Positions 1 to 8,866 of a stretch of DNA of 64,000 nt are shown here, in pieces. Position 1 is the first letter of the stretch. Every line of letters starts with the position of its first letter. Position numbers and translations under genes: made by a program. Source of the DNA: JAEUOS01 sp965279115 (GTDB lineage Bacteria > Pseudomonadota > Gammaproteobacteria > Burkholderiales > JAEUOS01). Below the pieces are notes generated by a model. It was not told where the DNA came from, made no database searches, and saw only the letters and a program-made list of their open reading frames with translations. The stretch is taken from NCBI GenBank assembly GCA_965279115.1, contig OZ257137.1, positions 5,270,001-5,334,000 of the forward strand. The letters are read 5' to 3'.

Positions 1-1
1 G

Positions 2-136
2 ACCGAGCATCTGCGCCGCTTCGACCGCGTGACCGCCGCCGACATCAGCTTGCGCGAACGAAAGCTGGCATTTCACACCGGCGAATCCCCGCCGGTGGTC
101 ACGCGCAGCGTGATCGATCCAACCATGCGCGGTTGA
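2..136 (+). CDS. C-terminal end of an unidentified protein (partial)
   Basis: The last 44 codons of a gene that enters from the left edge, ending with TGA at 134-136. The visible tail is charged and Arg-rich and ends in PTMRG. I recognise no domain. It is read as coding because the frame is open from the edge and converges tail-to-tail with the oxidoreductase pseudogene that ends at 246. The 109 bases between the two stops hold nothing I can name. Confidence 0.5.
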   Translation, partial: TEHLRRFDRVTAADISLRERKLAFHTGESPPVVTRSVIDPTMRG

Positions 137-245
137 GGATTTTCACGCAATAAAGAACACAGCCGGCTTCTTTCATCGGCGAAAGGGATTTCAGCACCGT
201 GGCCCGTAACACCGAGCAGGCCGCCGGCATGGAAATCCGCAAACC

Positions 246-1331
246 CTAGGCGGTCTTGATCGCCCGTCCGCCCGACGACGACTCGGCGATCGCATCGATC
301 AGGCGGTGCAGCTGCACCGCGATGTCAAAGTCGGGGAGGGGATTGTGCCCGGTGCGGATCGCGCGGGCGAAGCCGCGGTACATCTGGAACACGTTGAAGG
401 GCTCGCCGCTGCCCAGACCTGCCGGCGCATCGGCCAGGTCCGCCGGCAAAGGCAGCGCTTCGAGCGAGTTCGCGCCGCGCGCGCCGTGCAGCTACAGTTC
501 GCACAACTGCGGCGAGTCCGCCCCGTATGCCACCAGCGTGCCTTCGCGACCGTACACCTCCATGCGATAGCCGCTGCCCGCCCAGGGAACGGTCGCCACA
601 TGCAACGAGGCCACGCCGCCGCCGGCGAGCAGGCCGCTGACCAGCACATTGTCGGGCGAATTCACTTCCACCTGCCTGCCGGTATCGGTCTCCAGCCACT
701 GGTGCACCTGGGTGGAAACCACGCACGCCACCTGGCTGAACTCACCGGCCACGAAGCGCAGTGCGTCGATGGTGTGGCCGCCGGGGATGGTGAGGGTGTT
801 CGCGCCCAGGCTGGCGTCGCGCTGCCAGCTGCGCGACGCAGGGCGTTGCAATATGCCTTCGCGCATCAGGTGCGCGCGGCATGATGTGACTTCGCCCAGG
901 TACCCGCTCGCGATCAGGTGCTTCATCTGCACCAGCGCAGGGTTGGCGCGAGACTGCAGGCCCACCGCCGTCTGCAGGCCTTTCGCGCGCGCCAGCGTGG
1001 CCAGTTCGAAGGCTTCCGCGCTGTTCTTGCCCAGCGGCCATTCGGTGTACACATGCTTGCCCGCCGAAAGCGCGGCCAGGGTGAGCGCGTGGTGGTGCGG
1101 CACTTTCACCACCACCGCCACCGCGTCGACCTCGGGGCAGTTCACCAGGGCATCCACATCATGGAAGGCCAGCCTGGCGCCATGTTTTTTTCGCGCCGCC
1201 TCCGCGGTCTCCGGCCGGGTGGTGCAAACGGCGGTGAGTTCGAAGTCCGGCGAGAGGGCCAGGGCGGGCAGATGCGCGCGTCCGGCCCAAGGCCCTGCGC
1301 CGATCAATCCCAGACGAATCCTGTTTGCCAT
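246..1331 (-). pseudogene. Gfo/Idh/MocA family NAD(P)-dependent oxidoreductase, interrupted by an amber codon
   Basis: The family oxidises or epimerises sugars and other polyols with NAD(P). The N-terminus shows the Rossmann loop GLIGAGPWAG (residues 8-17) and the family's substrate/cofactor segment YTEWPLGK (about 95-102, equivalent to the EKP motif). The ATG at 1331 has an AAGGAG site just upstream. The frame runs to codon 279, meets TAG at 492-494, then continues in the same frame for another 81 codons to TGA at 246 with plausible family sequence (LHGARGANSLEAL, then a C-terminal helix with FNVFQMYRGFARAI). Read through, it has 361 codons, the usual length for the family. A single base change or a sequencing error would explain the stop. 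The active product, if any, would lack the last fifth. Confidence 0.8.
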
Positions 1332-1428
1332 GCTGCCACTCCTTGCCGTAGATGGAGGCCCATTATTCCAGATGCCCAATGGCGGGTACTATCGGGCCTT
1401 GCCAACGCAGAAAAGACAAAGCCAGCGC

Positions 1429-2895
1429 ATGCCCAAGGAAGTCAAGGTAAAACCCCGCCGCGCCGTTGTCGCCACCGTCCATGTGCCCGGCGTGAGCGAC
1501 ATCGAGCTTGCATCGTCATTGACCGAATTGCGCGAACTCGCCAAGACCCTCGGTTACGAAGTGGTGCAAACCTTCGTCCAGAAACGCGCCAACTTCGATT
1601 CGACCGCCTATCTCGGCACCGGCAAGCGCGAGGAAATCCGCCGCTTCGTACAAGGCGAGCCGCTTGAAGGCGAGGAAGATGGGGAGCACGACGAAGCCGC
1701 GCCCGCACTGGCCAAACGGCGCACCGGTGTCGGCCGCGCCGCCGCCAAGACCGCCCGCCACGGCCTGGCCGCGGCGAAAGAGGAAGCCAAGCAAGCCGCG
1801 CTGCTGGCGGCGGCCGATGAGGACAAGCACCGCGCCGACGTGGTGCTGATCGACCACGAAATATCGCCCTCGCAGGCACGCAACCTCGAGGACGCGCTGG
1901 GCTGCGAGGTGATGGACCGCACCATGGTGATCCTGGAGATTTTCCATCGCCATGCCCGTACCAACGCGGCGCGGGCGCAGGTGGAGATCGCCCGCCTGGG
2001 CTACCTGGCGCCGCGCCTGCGCGAGGCGGCCAAGCTTGCCGGGCCGCAGGGCCGGCAGCGCAGCGGTGTGGGCGGGCGCGGTGCCGGTGAAGGCGCGGGG
2101 GAGGCCGACCGGCGCAAGATCCGCGACCGCATCGCCGAACTGAAGCTGGAAATCGCCGCCATGGACGTGGAGCGTCAGACCCAGCGCGCGCGCCGCCAGG
2201 AGCGCCAGAGCCTGGCGCGGGTGGCGCTGGTGGGCTACACCAATGCCGGCAAATCGACACTGATGCGCGCGCTCACCGGCAGCGAGGTGCTGGTGGAGAA
2301 CAAGCTCTTCGCCACACTCGACACCACGGTACGCACCCTGCATCCGGAAATCGTCCCGCGCGTGCTGGTGAGCGATACCGTGGGCTTCATCAAGAACCTG
2401 CCGCACGACCTGGTGGCCTCGTTCAAGTCGACGCTCGAAGAAGCGGCCGAGGCCTCGCTGTTGTTGCATGTGATCGACGCCAGCGACCCCGGTTACGAGC
2501 GCCAGATCTATGTCACCGACGATGTATTGAAGGAAATCGGCGCCGACCGCGTGCCGCGCATCCGGGTGTTCAACAAGGTCGACGGGGTGGGTGACGTCAA
2601 GGAACAGAAGGCCTGCGAAAAGGTGCTGCGCGCCAAGTACCCCAAGTGCGTCGTGATGAGCGCGTTGCGCCCGGCCGATGTGGCCAAACTGCACAAGGCC
2701 ATTGCCGCGTTCTTCCAGAAGGGACTGGTCAAGGCCGAGTTGCGGCTGCCCTGGTCGGCCCAGCAGTCGCGCGGCGAGATTTTCGCCAACTGCGAAGTGC
2801 TGGAGGAAACCGCCGACGAGGAAGGCGCGATCTTTCGCGTGCGCGGGGAACCCGAAACCATCAGGAGCCTGAAGGAGCGGTTCGGCAAGCCCTGA
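1429..2895 (+). CDS. hflX: GTPase HflX, ribosome-associated
   Basis: HflX is a cytoplasmic GTPase that binds the 50S subunit and splits or rescues stalled ribosomes under stress. The 488-residue product has the N-terminal HflX domain with the IDHEISPSQARNLE stretch (141-154), then G1 GYTNAGKST (269-277), G3 DTVGF (316-320) and G4 NKVD (382-385). It is longer than E. coli HflX (426 aa). An Ala/Lys/Glu-rich insertion of about 60 residues (75-134) separates the two halves of the N-terminal domain. The glycine loop usually written RGPGETQLETD reads RGAGEGAGEADRR here, so the family signature has drifted. ATG 1429 was chosen by homology, because it has no clear Shine-Dalgarno; an in-frame ATG at 1372 would add 19 residues. 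The gene is divergent from the oxidoreductase pseudogene. Confidence 0.93.
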   Translation: MPKEVKVKPRRAVVATVHVPGVSDIELASSLTELRELAKTLGYEVVQTFVQKRANFDSTAYLGTGKREEIRRFVQGEPLEGEEDGEHDEAAPALAKRRTGVGRAAAKTARHGLAAAKEEAKQAALLAAADEDKHRADVVLIDHEISPSQARNLEDALGCEVMDRTMVILEIFHRHARTNAARAQVEIARLGYLAPRLREAAKLAGPQGRQRSGVGGRGAGEGAGEADRRKIRDRIAELKLEIAAMDVERQTQRARRQERQSLARVALVGYTNAGKSTLMRALTGSEVLVENKLFATLDTTVRTLHPEIVPRVLVSDTVGFIKNLPHDLVASFKSTLEEAAEASLLLHVIDASDPGYERQIYVTDDVLKEIGADRVPRIRVFNKVDGVGDVKEQKACEKVLRAKYPKCVVMSALRPADVAKLHKAIAAFFQKGLVKAELRLPWSAQQSRGEIFANCEVLEETADEEGAIFRVRGEPETIRSLKERFGKP

Positions 2896-2902
2896 GGCCG
2901 GG

Positions 2903-3253
2903 TTATTTCCTGATCGTCAGCTCATCGTGAATGCTGTGCACGCCGTCGGCGGCGCGCGCGATCCTGATGGCGCTGTCGATCTGTGACTGGTTGTCGAGCA
3001 CGCCGGTAAGCCGGACATCCCCTTTGAGCGTCACCACGCTGATGCCGGCGCCATTGAATCCCGTATCACGCATCAATGCGGTCTTGACGTTGCTGGTGAC
3101 GTCGCCATCAGCGGTTTCACTGGTGGTGCTCGAAGCCGGGGCGGGCGTTGGCGTCGTGGCGGCGGTCGGCTCGGGTTTGCTGCAACCGGTCAGACAGATT
3201 GCAACAATGGCCGCGGAAACACCCGTGCGAAACAATGCGGTTGGCATTCTCAT
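2903..3253 (-). CDS. BON-domain lipoprotein
   Basis: A 116-residue predicted lipoprotein. The signal peptide ends in the lipobox LTGC (Cys at about residue 24), followed by a Pro/Thr/Ala-rich linker and a single BON domain (about 48-116, with TALMRDTGFNGAGISVVTLKG and GVLDNQSQIDSAIRIA). BON domains bind phospholipid or peptidoglycan-linked partners in the periplasm (OsmY and related proteins) and usually respond to envelope or osmotic stress. The ATG at 3253 has an AAAAGG site upstream. An open frame continues 35 codons further upstream but lacks a signal peptide. The gene converges with hflX, with stops only 7 bases apart, and follows the broken Crp-like regulator on the same strand. Control by that regulator is possible but not shown. 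Confidence 0.85.
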   Translation of the reverse strand: MRMPTALFRTGVSAAIVAICLTGCSKPEPTAATTPTPAPASSTTSETADGDVTSNVKTALMRDTGFNGAGISVVTLKGDVRLTGVLDNQSQIDSAIRIARAADGVHSIHDELTIRK

Positions 3254-3288
3254 TTGAAATACCTTTTCTGGTGAATGGAAGGGGCACG

Positions 3289-4096
3289 CTAGGCCAGCGC
3301 CGGCGCGAAGCGCGGCGTCTCGAACAGCGGCATCCGGGGCGCGACGGGCTCCTGCCATGGCATCAGACGGTCAAATTCATTCCTGACCACCATGTAGCAC
3401 TCGCAGGTCCGTTCCTCGAGGGCGGCGCGGTCGAGCACGGTGATTTGTCCGCGCCTGTACTCGATGACGCCGTCGCGCTGCAGTGATCCGGCGGCCTCGG
3501 TGATGCCCTCGCGTCGCACACCTATCATGCTGGCGATCGACTCCTGCGTCACATTCATCTGATTCGAGGGAAGACGATCAAGCGTTTGCAGCAACCACTT
3601 GCACAATTGCTCATCCACCGAATGGCGCCGGTTGCACACCGCGGTCTGCGCGATTTCGGTGAGGCTGGCTTGCACGTAGCGCAGCAGCAGGCGCATCAGC
3701 TGCCCGCCCTTGCCGAATTCCCGCAACAGCAGGCCGGCCTGCATCCGGTATCCGAATGCCGGCGCAGCTGGCGATCGCCCGATTCGGGGAAGTCTTGCTC
3801 CCCATGATGGCGAATGCGCCTATCATGCCCTCGTTTCCGATCATCGCGATGGCGGACGAATTGCCCGCTTCAGTCACATATGTCCTTGAAACAATGGCGG
3901 TAGTGGGAAAGTAGACGTTTTCGATGGCCTGGCCGGGTTCGTACAATACCGCGCCAGAAGGGATCGAGACTGGCTCCAGGACGTGTTCCAGCCTTTCGAG
4001 CTCTGTGCGGGGCAATGCAGCCAGGAGGCGGTTGTTCGATAGCCTGTTCCGCGGCGTCAGGCCGGACAGGATCCTTGAAATGGTTGTCGCACGCAC
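3289..4096 (-). pseudogene. Crp/Fnr-type transcriptional regulator, frameshifted
   Basis: The N-terminal cyclic-nucleotide-type sensor domain (LLAALPRTELERLEHVLEP, then GAVLYEPGQAIENVYFP) is read from a GTG at 4096 that has an AGGGG site. The C-terminal half (QTAVCNRRHSVDEQLCKWLL and the helix-turn-helix QESIASMIGVRREGITEA) lies in another frame that ends at 3289. The two join at about 3754, where one extra base shifts GIGYRMQAG to GIRIPDAG. The intact protein would be about 268 residues, normal for this Burkholderiales subfamily, which lacks the Fnr iron-sulfur cysteines. I see no slippery heptamer at the junction, so programmed frameshifting is unlikely. A paralogue that is intact lies at 17423-18139. 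Its own promoter region holds a GTGCG-N4-CGCAC palindrome. Confidence 0.8.
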
Positions 4097-4156
4097 TTTT
4101 CGTCCCCTCGGACACCCCTGATGAAATCACGATAGTCGAATAACCCTACTTTGGTT

Positions 4157-4170
4157 GTGCGTTGCCGCAC
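4157..4170. promoter_or_regulatory. Palindrome GTGCG-TTGC-CGCAC, candidate operator
   Basis: A perfect 5+5 inverted repeat with a 4-base centre, between the divergent Crp-like pseudogene (start 4096) and the cupin gene (start 4273). The same pattern recurs exactly at 14711-14724 and imperfectly at 18304-18317, each time in an intergenic region next to a regulator gene. Binding by a Crp/Fnr-type protein is an inference. Confidence 0.35.
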
Positions 4171-4272
4171 ATTGTCTGGATGGTTTTCGGCACAGCTGTG
4201 TTCAAATGCGCCGGGATCGCCGCAAAACCAGCCGCGGGCAGGGATGCCTAGGGGCCTTTATGGGAGCACGAC

Positions 4273-4554
4273 ATGAATGCCAGGACGTTTGAATCCTTTG
4301 AAGCCGAAGCCCGCGCCGCCGGCTTCGACGAGGCGCTGGTGCGCGAATGGGCGCCCGACGCTGTCGCTGCAACACATACCCATCCGTTCGATGTGCAGGC
4401 AGTAGTGACACGAGGGGAAATGTGGCTCTCCTGCGGCGACGAGACGCGCCACCTGAAGGCTGGGGACACGTTCACGCTGGGCCGTGACATACCGCATGCG
4501 GAGAAATACGGCCCGCAGGGCGCCACATTCTGGGTCGCGCGCCGTAGTTCCTGA
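4273..4554 (+). CDS. Small single-domain cupin protein
   Basis: A 93-residue cytoplasmic protein that is essentially one cupin barrel. The metal-site pattern is visible: THTHPFDVQAVVTRGE (cupin motif 1, His/His/Glu spacing), then LKAGDTFTLGRDIPHAEKYG (motif 2, with the PHAE His). Such small cupins bind a divalent metal and act as sensors, isomerases or dioxygenase-like enzymes; the sequence does not decide which. GGGAG lies 7 bases before the ATG. The gene is followed after 46 bases by the CZB-domain pseudogene on the same strand, which suggests a small two-gene unit. Confidence 0.8.
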   Translation: MNARTFESFEAEARAAGFDEALVREWAPDAVAATHTHPFDVQAVVTRGEMWLSCGDETRHLKAGDTFTLGRDIPHAEKYGPQGATFWVARRSS

Positions 4555-4600
4555 GGGTGAATACCCTTGCGATCCACCAGCACGCACGAGGAGGCCAGCC

Positions 4601-4963
4601 ATGTTGAATCTTGAAAAGGCGATCGAGGCCCATGCGAACTGAAAGGCTGCGCTCGTCGACGCTGTTGCCAGAAGGGAAAGTATCGACGCGACAGCCATTG
4701 CGCGCGATGACCAATGCGAGCTTGGCAAATGGCTGCGCGGTTCAGGCGAGTCCGAAGCGGCCGGAAGCCACTCGTTCTATGTATGCCGGCAAAGGCATAC
4801 GGAGTTTCACAGCGTCGCAGGGAAGGTGGCGGAAGCGATCCTTGCCGGTCAATTCGAGCTTGCGGCCTCGTTCCTCGAATCGGATCAGGCCTACAGCAAG
4901 GCGTCTACCAGAGTCGTCGCGGCGATCATTGAACTCAAGCGGGAACTCGCGTTGCGGGGCTAG
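4601..4963 (+). pseudogene. Stand-alone CZB (chemoreceptor zinc-binding) domain protein with an in-frame opal codon
   Basis: Read in one frame from an ATG preceded by a strong GAGGAGG site, the sequence starts MLNLEKAIEAHAN, meets TGA at codon 14 (4640-4642), and then continues for 106 codons. The remainder includes IARDDQCELGKWLRGSG and RQRHTEFHSVAGKVAEAI. This is the CZB pattern: a His in the first helix (AHAN), the Cys-x-x-Gly-x-Trp loop (CELGKW) and a distal His pair (HTEFH). CZB domains bind zinc and regulate chemoreceptors or diguanylate cyclases. Where the stop sits, family members usually carry Trp (AHxxWK), so TGG to TGA is the simplest explanation. Initiation downstream of the stop would lose the first zinc-binding His. 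Confidence 0.75.
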
Positions 4964-5011
4964 ATCGCCGTAGCGCCGTTCGCCCCCTTGCACGACAACG
5001 AGAGACAGGCC

Positions 5012-6043
5012 ATGCAGCCCACCAAGATCGACATCTACAACCACGTCATGCCGCTGGCCTACCTGGAGCTTGTCAAGCAGCACGGCAAGGAGCCCGGCAT
5101 GATCAAGCGCATGAGCAACCTGCGCATGCTGTGGGACATCGAGGCCCGCGTGGCCATGCTGGACCAGTGGCCGGAGGTGCAGCAGGTGCTGACATTGGCC
5201 GTGCCTTCGCCGGAGTTGCTCGGCGGCCCCGACGTGTCGCCCGGGTTCGCTCGGGTGGCCAACGATGGCCTGGCCGAGATGTGCCGCAAGTGGCCGCACA
5301 AGTTCCCGGCCTTCGTGGCCTCGCTGCCGATGAACAATCCGGCCGCCGCGCTGGAGGAGATGGACCGCGCGGTGGAACAACTCGGGGCACGCGGCATCCA
5401 GGTGCTGACCAACGTGAACACGCGGCCGCTGGACGACCCGGACTTCTTCGCCGTGTTCGAGCGCATCACCCGCAAGCACAAGCTGCCGGTATGGATGCAC
5501 CCGGCGCGCCCGGCCAGCCGTGCCGACTATCCTGGTGAGGACAAATCGAAGTACGAGATCTGGCAGGTGCTGGGCTGGCCCTTCGAAAGCAGTGTGGCGA
5601 TGGCGCGCATGGTGTTCTCGGGCCTGCTGGACAAATTGCCCGACCTGCGACTCATCACCCATCATTGCGGCGGCATGATCCCGTACTTCGCGGGACGTGC
5701 CGAAACCCTGTGGGCCCAGCTGGGCAGCCGCAGCGCCGACACATCCGAATCGCAGGTGCTTGCGAACCTGCAAAAGGCGCCCATCGAGTACTTCAAGATG
5801 TTCTATGGCGACACCGTGCTGGGAGGCTCCGCGTCGGCGCTGCGCTGCGGGCTGGATTTCTTCGGTGCAGACAAGGTGGTGTTCGCCAGCGACTGCCCGT
5901 TCGATCCGGAGGAAGGCCCGATGTTCATCCGTGAAGGCATCCGCTCGATCGAGGCATTGAAGTTGCCGGAAGGCGACAAGCGCAAGATTTACTTCGGCAA
6001 TGCGATCGGCCTGCTGGGCTTTCCGCATCCCGCGGACAAATAG
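5012..6043 (+). CDS. Amidohydrolase-2 family protein (ACMSD / gamma-resorcylate decarboxylase-like)
   Basis: A 343-residue TIM-barrel metal-dependent hydrolase or decarboxylase. Visible landmarks are the start DIYNHVMPLAYLELV, the metal-site His run THHCGGMIPYFAGR near residue 215, and the terminal FASDCPFDPEEGPMFI (about 290-304) with the conserved Asp. The first strand reads YNH where the classical enzymes have HxH, so one N-terminal metal ligand is replaced. This variant is seen in a subgroup of the family, and the enzyme may still bind one metal. ATG 5012 follows GAGAGACAGG; an in-frame TTG at 4988 is less likely. Members act on carboxylated aromatic or unsaturated acids. The Bug receptors, MarR regulator and TauD-type gene downstream fit a role in catabolism of an organic acid, but the substrate is unknown. 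Confidence 0.85.
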   Translation: MQPTKIDIYNHVMPLAYLELVKQHGKEPGMIKRMSNLRMLWDIEARVAMLDQWPEVQQVLTLAVPSPELLGGPDVSPGFARVANDGLAEMCRKWPHKFPAFVASLPMNNPAAALEEMDRAVEQLGARGIQVLTNVNTRPLDDPDFFAVFERITRKHKLPVWMHPARPASRADYPGEDKSKYEIWQVLGWPFESSVAMARMVFSGLLDKLPDLRLITHHCGGMIPYFAGRAETLWAQLGSRSADTSESQVLANLQKAPIEYFKMFYGDTVLGGSASALRCGLDFFGADKVVFASDCPFDPEEGPMFIREGIRSIEALKLPEGDKRKIYFGNAIGLLGFPHPADK

Positions 6044-6097
6044 GCGACGCGCGACTCGACTGCCGTACCCAGGGCGCCGGGCGCAGGTCCTGCCGGG

Positions 6098-7080
6098 TCA
6101 GTCGCTGCTGATGTTGCTGGCGCGGATGACCGCGCCGAATTTTTCGTAGTCGGCCTCGATGAACTTGCGGAACTCTTCCGCACTGCCGGCGAGTGGCGCC
6201 ATGGCCAGGGTTTCAAGGCGCTGCCGGATGTTGGGCAGGTCCAGCACCTTGCGCAGATCCTGGTTCAGGCGGCGCAGCACGGCTGCGTTCAGTCCCGCCG
6301 GCGCAAGCACGCCCAGCCAGCCTTGCACGTCGAAGCCCGCCACGCCGGCTTCGCTGACGGTGGGCACGTCGGGCAGCAGCGTCGCGCGGCGATGCTCGAC
6401 GCGGCGAGAAAGCGCAGTTGCCCCGAACGCACGAACCCCAGCGCGGCCGGCGGCGTGTCGAACATCACGTCTAGGCGGCCGGCCAGCAGGTCGGTGTAGG
6501 CCGGCGCGGCGCCCTTGTAGGGGATGTGCGTGATGTCGACCTCGGCGCGCTTCTTGAAAAGCTCCATCGTCAGGTGCGCCAGCGAACCCGTGCCACCGGT
6601 GCCGTAGCTGAGCTTGCCGGGGGCCTTGCGTGCGGCGGCGATCACGTCCTGCACCGACTTGTACGGCGCGCCGGCGGCGACGACCAGCATCTGCGGCACG
6701 CCCGCCACATTGACCACCGCGGTCATGTCGCGGCGCGGGTCGTAGCCTGCGGTCTTCGAAACCTGCGGCGCCACCACGATGGGGCCGCTGGATCCCATCA
6801 GCAGCGTATGGCCGTCCGGCGCGGCGCGCACCACCGCGAGGCTGCCCACCGCGCCGCCGGCGCCACCCTTGTTCTCGACCAGGACCGGCTTGCCCCACAA
6901 TTTGGTCAACTCGTCGGCCAGCATGCGAGCCAGGATGTCGGCCGACTGCCCTGCGGCGAAAGGCACCACGAATGTGACCGGGCGGGTCGGGTAGTCGGCG
7001 TCGCTACCCTGGGCCCAGGCGCATCCCGGCGCCGCCAAAACAGCGCCAAGCGACTTGATGAATCTGCGGCGGTTTTGCAT
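6098..7080 (-). pseudogene. Bug-family TTT transporter receptor, frameshifted
   Basis: Bug proteins are periplasmic binding proteins for carboxylates and related solutes, partners of TctAB-type permeases. The ATG at 7080 opens a twin-arginine-like or Sec signal (MQNRRRFIKSLGAVLAAPG), then the family motif RPVTFVVPFAAGQSADILAR, the APDGHTLLM loop and THIPYKGAAPAY. Near 6395-6410 the frame is lost after LRFLAASS. The C-terminal part (RRATLLPDVPTVSEAG, to FGAVIRASNISSD) continues in another frame to TGA at 6098. One missing base explains the shift. Total length about 327 residues, normal for the family. No permease genes are adjacent. It converges with the amidohydrolase gene. Confidence 0.82.
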
Positions 7081-7183
7081 GGTTCGTTCCTTTGGTTGCG
7101 ATCGGAAGTGCCGCGGCGCCCGCCGCGTGTGTCTGACGGTGGCAAAGCATATCGCGCCGTACGGGCGGACCGGTTGATGCCGG

Positions 7184-7663
7184 CTATCCAGTTGCCGAAT
7201 TGTCGTCCCGACCGTCATAGGCGATGCGCGCCAGGGCGTCGCGGGTGGAGGCCATTTTCGCGGCACCGACCAGCGCGTCATATTCGCCTTCCACCTCGGT
7301 GATGGCGCGATGCATCTCGAGCAGGTAGTGGACCCCGGCCTCAGTGAACGAAACCAGGAAGGCGCGGCCGTCGGCGGCGTCGGTCTCGCGCTTGAGGAGC
7401 CCGGCTTCCTCGAGTTCCCTGACCTGCCGGCCGACCGCCTGCTTGCTGATGCCCAGGCGCCGCGCCAGCTCGGTGCTGCGGGTGCCTTCAAGGTCGATGA
7501 AGGGCAACAATGCGCCGCGCGCTTGCAGGAGGGCGGTGTCAGTGCTGTCGGCCAGCTTCGCCGCCAGACGCTCGAGAAAATCGCGGCGCGCCATCAGCAA
7601 CAGCCGTCCGATGCCGGAGCGACGCGATTGCTTCAGTGACGCCATTTCGGCTTTGCTCAACAT
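7184..7663 (-). CDS. MarR-family transcriptional regulator
   Basis: A 159-residue winged-helix regulator. The DNA-binding part reads STELARRLGISKQAVGRQVRELEEAGLLKR, with the wing DAADGRAFLVSFTEAG, flanked by dimerisation helices. MarR proteins usually repress a neighbouring divergent gene and respond to a small phenolic or other aromatic ligand. The natural target here is the Bug receptor gene that starts at 7817 on the other strand. The start is uncertain. ATG 7663 has no ribosome site and lies only 6 bases from a good -10 box, so either the mRNA is leaderless or the real start is the in-frame ATG at 7645 (MASLKQS). Confidence 0.85.
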   Translation of the reverse strand: MLSKAEMASLKQSRRSGIGRLLLMARRDFLERLAAKLADSTDTALLQARGALLPFIDLEGTRSTELARRLGISKQAVGRQVRELEEAGLLKRETDAADGRAFLVSFTEAGVHYLLEMHRAITEVEGEYDALVGAAKMASTRDALARIAYDGRDDNSATG

Positions 7664-7669
7664 CGGCCG

Positions 7670-7698
7670 AATATAACAAGGGCGGTGTGATTGGTAAA
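7670..7698 (-). promoter_or_regulatory. Sigma-70-type promoter for the MarR gene
   Basis: On the minus strand TTTACC (7693-7698), a 17-base spacer and TATATT (7670-7675). Spacing and hexamers fit sigma-70. The predicted transcript would begin at about the MarR start codon (7663), which suggests a leaderless mRNA or use of the ATG at 7645. A weaker plus-strand candidate (TTGACT, 17 bases, CAGAAT) lies close by for the divergent Bug gene. Confidence 0.5.
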
Positions 7699-7816
7699 TG
7701 AAGTTGACTATTCCTGTTTTGGTCGCCAGAATTGCCGCCAACAGAGATGGCCGCATCCGGTTGTCGGGCCAATCGGCAGACCTGCAATACGGGACAGCGG
7801 CCCGAACGGAGACAAG

Positions 7817-8803
7817 ATGACCATCAAAGTCGTTCGCGCGTTGGCAGCTTTCGCCTTCAGTCTGGCTGGGTGCCTTGCAGGCGGCCAGGCCGCGCTGGCG
7901 CAGACCTATCCCGCCCAGACCATCCGCATCGTGGTGCCGTATCCGCCGGGCGGAAGCACGGACTTGGTGGCGCGCCAGTTCGCCGAGCACCTGGGGCGCG
8001 AGGTCGGACAGTCAGTGGTCATCGACAACCGCCCGGGCGCCGCCACCAACATCGGCGCCGAGGCAGTCGCGCGTGCAAAGCCGGATGGCTATACCCTGCT
8101 CTTCGCCGGGGTGGGGCAGGTGCTCAATCCGATCTTCGGGCCGGTGCCTGCTTTTGACCTTTTAACCTCGCTCGAGACGGTGAGCCTGGTATCGCGCATT
8201 CCCTTCATTGTGGCGGCCAATCGCAACGTCGCTTTCAATTCACCGCGCGAACTGATCGCCGCGGCAAAGGCCGCGCCAGGCAAGCATTCGATTTCGAGCG
8301 CGCAACTGGACGTGTATGTCGAGCTCCTCAAGAGCCGGGGTGAATTCAACATCCTGCACGTGCCCTACAAGGGGGGCGCCCCGGCCACCACGGACGCGAT
8401 TTCCGGGCAGGTGGACATGGTGTACGCGCTGGTGCCGGTGCTGTTGCCGCATATCCAGAGCGGCAAGCTCAAGGCGCTGGGCGTGACCTCAGGCAAGCGC
8501 ATCGGCGCGTTGCCGACCACACCCACGTTTGTGGAGTCGGGAATCGACTACGACGTCGCCATCTGGTACGGGCTGCTCACGACCGCCGGCACGCCCCGGG
8601 CGGCGACCGCGCGCCTGGCGCAGGCGACCCAGAAGATCGTCGGCAATGCGGAATTCGCGCAAAAGATGCGCGCCGGCGGCGCCGAACCGGTGGCCAGCAC
8701 CCCGGAGGATTTCCTGCGCGAGATCAAGGCAGAGACGGCGTTCTGGCAGAAGGTGGCCACAGCGATGCCGAACCTGGTCTCAGGCAGCGGCCCTGCCAAG
8801 TAG
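7817..8803 (+). CDS. Bug-family TTT transporter substrate-binding receptor
   Basis: A 328-residue periplasmic solute-binding protein. Signal peptide of about 28 residues ending AALAQ, then IRIVVPYPPGGSTDLVARQF, NRPGAATNIGAEAVA, KPDGYTLLF and HVPYKGGAPATTDAISG, all standard Bug-fold motifs. GGAGA precedes the ATG. It faces the MarR gene across a 153-base intergenic region and is followed after 63 bases by a TauD-type dioxygenase gene, so it probably delivers the substrate of that enzyme. The ligand cannot be read from sequence, since Bug ligands range from citrate to amino acids and nicotinate. Confidence 0.9.
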   Translation: MTIKVVRALAAFAFSLAGCLAGGQAALAQTYPAQTIRIVVPYPPGGSTDLVARQFAEHLGREVGQSVVIDNRPGAATNIGAEAVARAKPDGYTLLFAGVGQVLNPIFGPVPAFDLLTSLETVSLVSRIPFIVAANRNVAFNSPRELIAAAKAAPGKHSISSAQLDVYVELLKSRGEFNILHVPYKGGAPATTDAISGQVDMVYALVPVLLPHIQSGKLKALGVTSGKRIGALPTTPTFVESGIDYDVAIWYGLLTTAGTPRAATARLAQATQKIVGNAEFAQKMRAGGAEPVASTPEDFLREIKAETAFWQKVATAMPNLVSGSGPAK

Positions 8804-8866
8804 CGAAAGTCGAGATTGCAGCAGATGTCATCCGCCCAACCAGCCCGCTGAACAAGGAGCGCGACC

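Noticed and set aside
3289..7080. Programmed frameshifting in the Crp-like and Bug genes
   Set aside because: No slippery heptamer, internal Shine-Dalgarno or downstream stem is seen at either junction, and neither family uses recoding.
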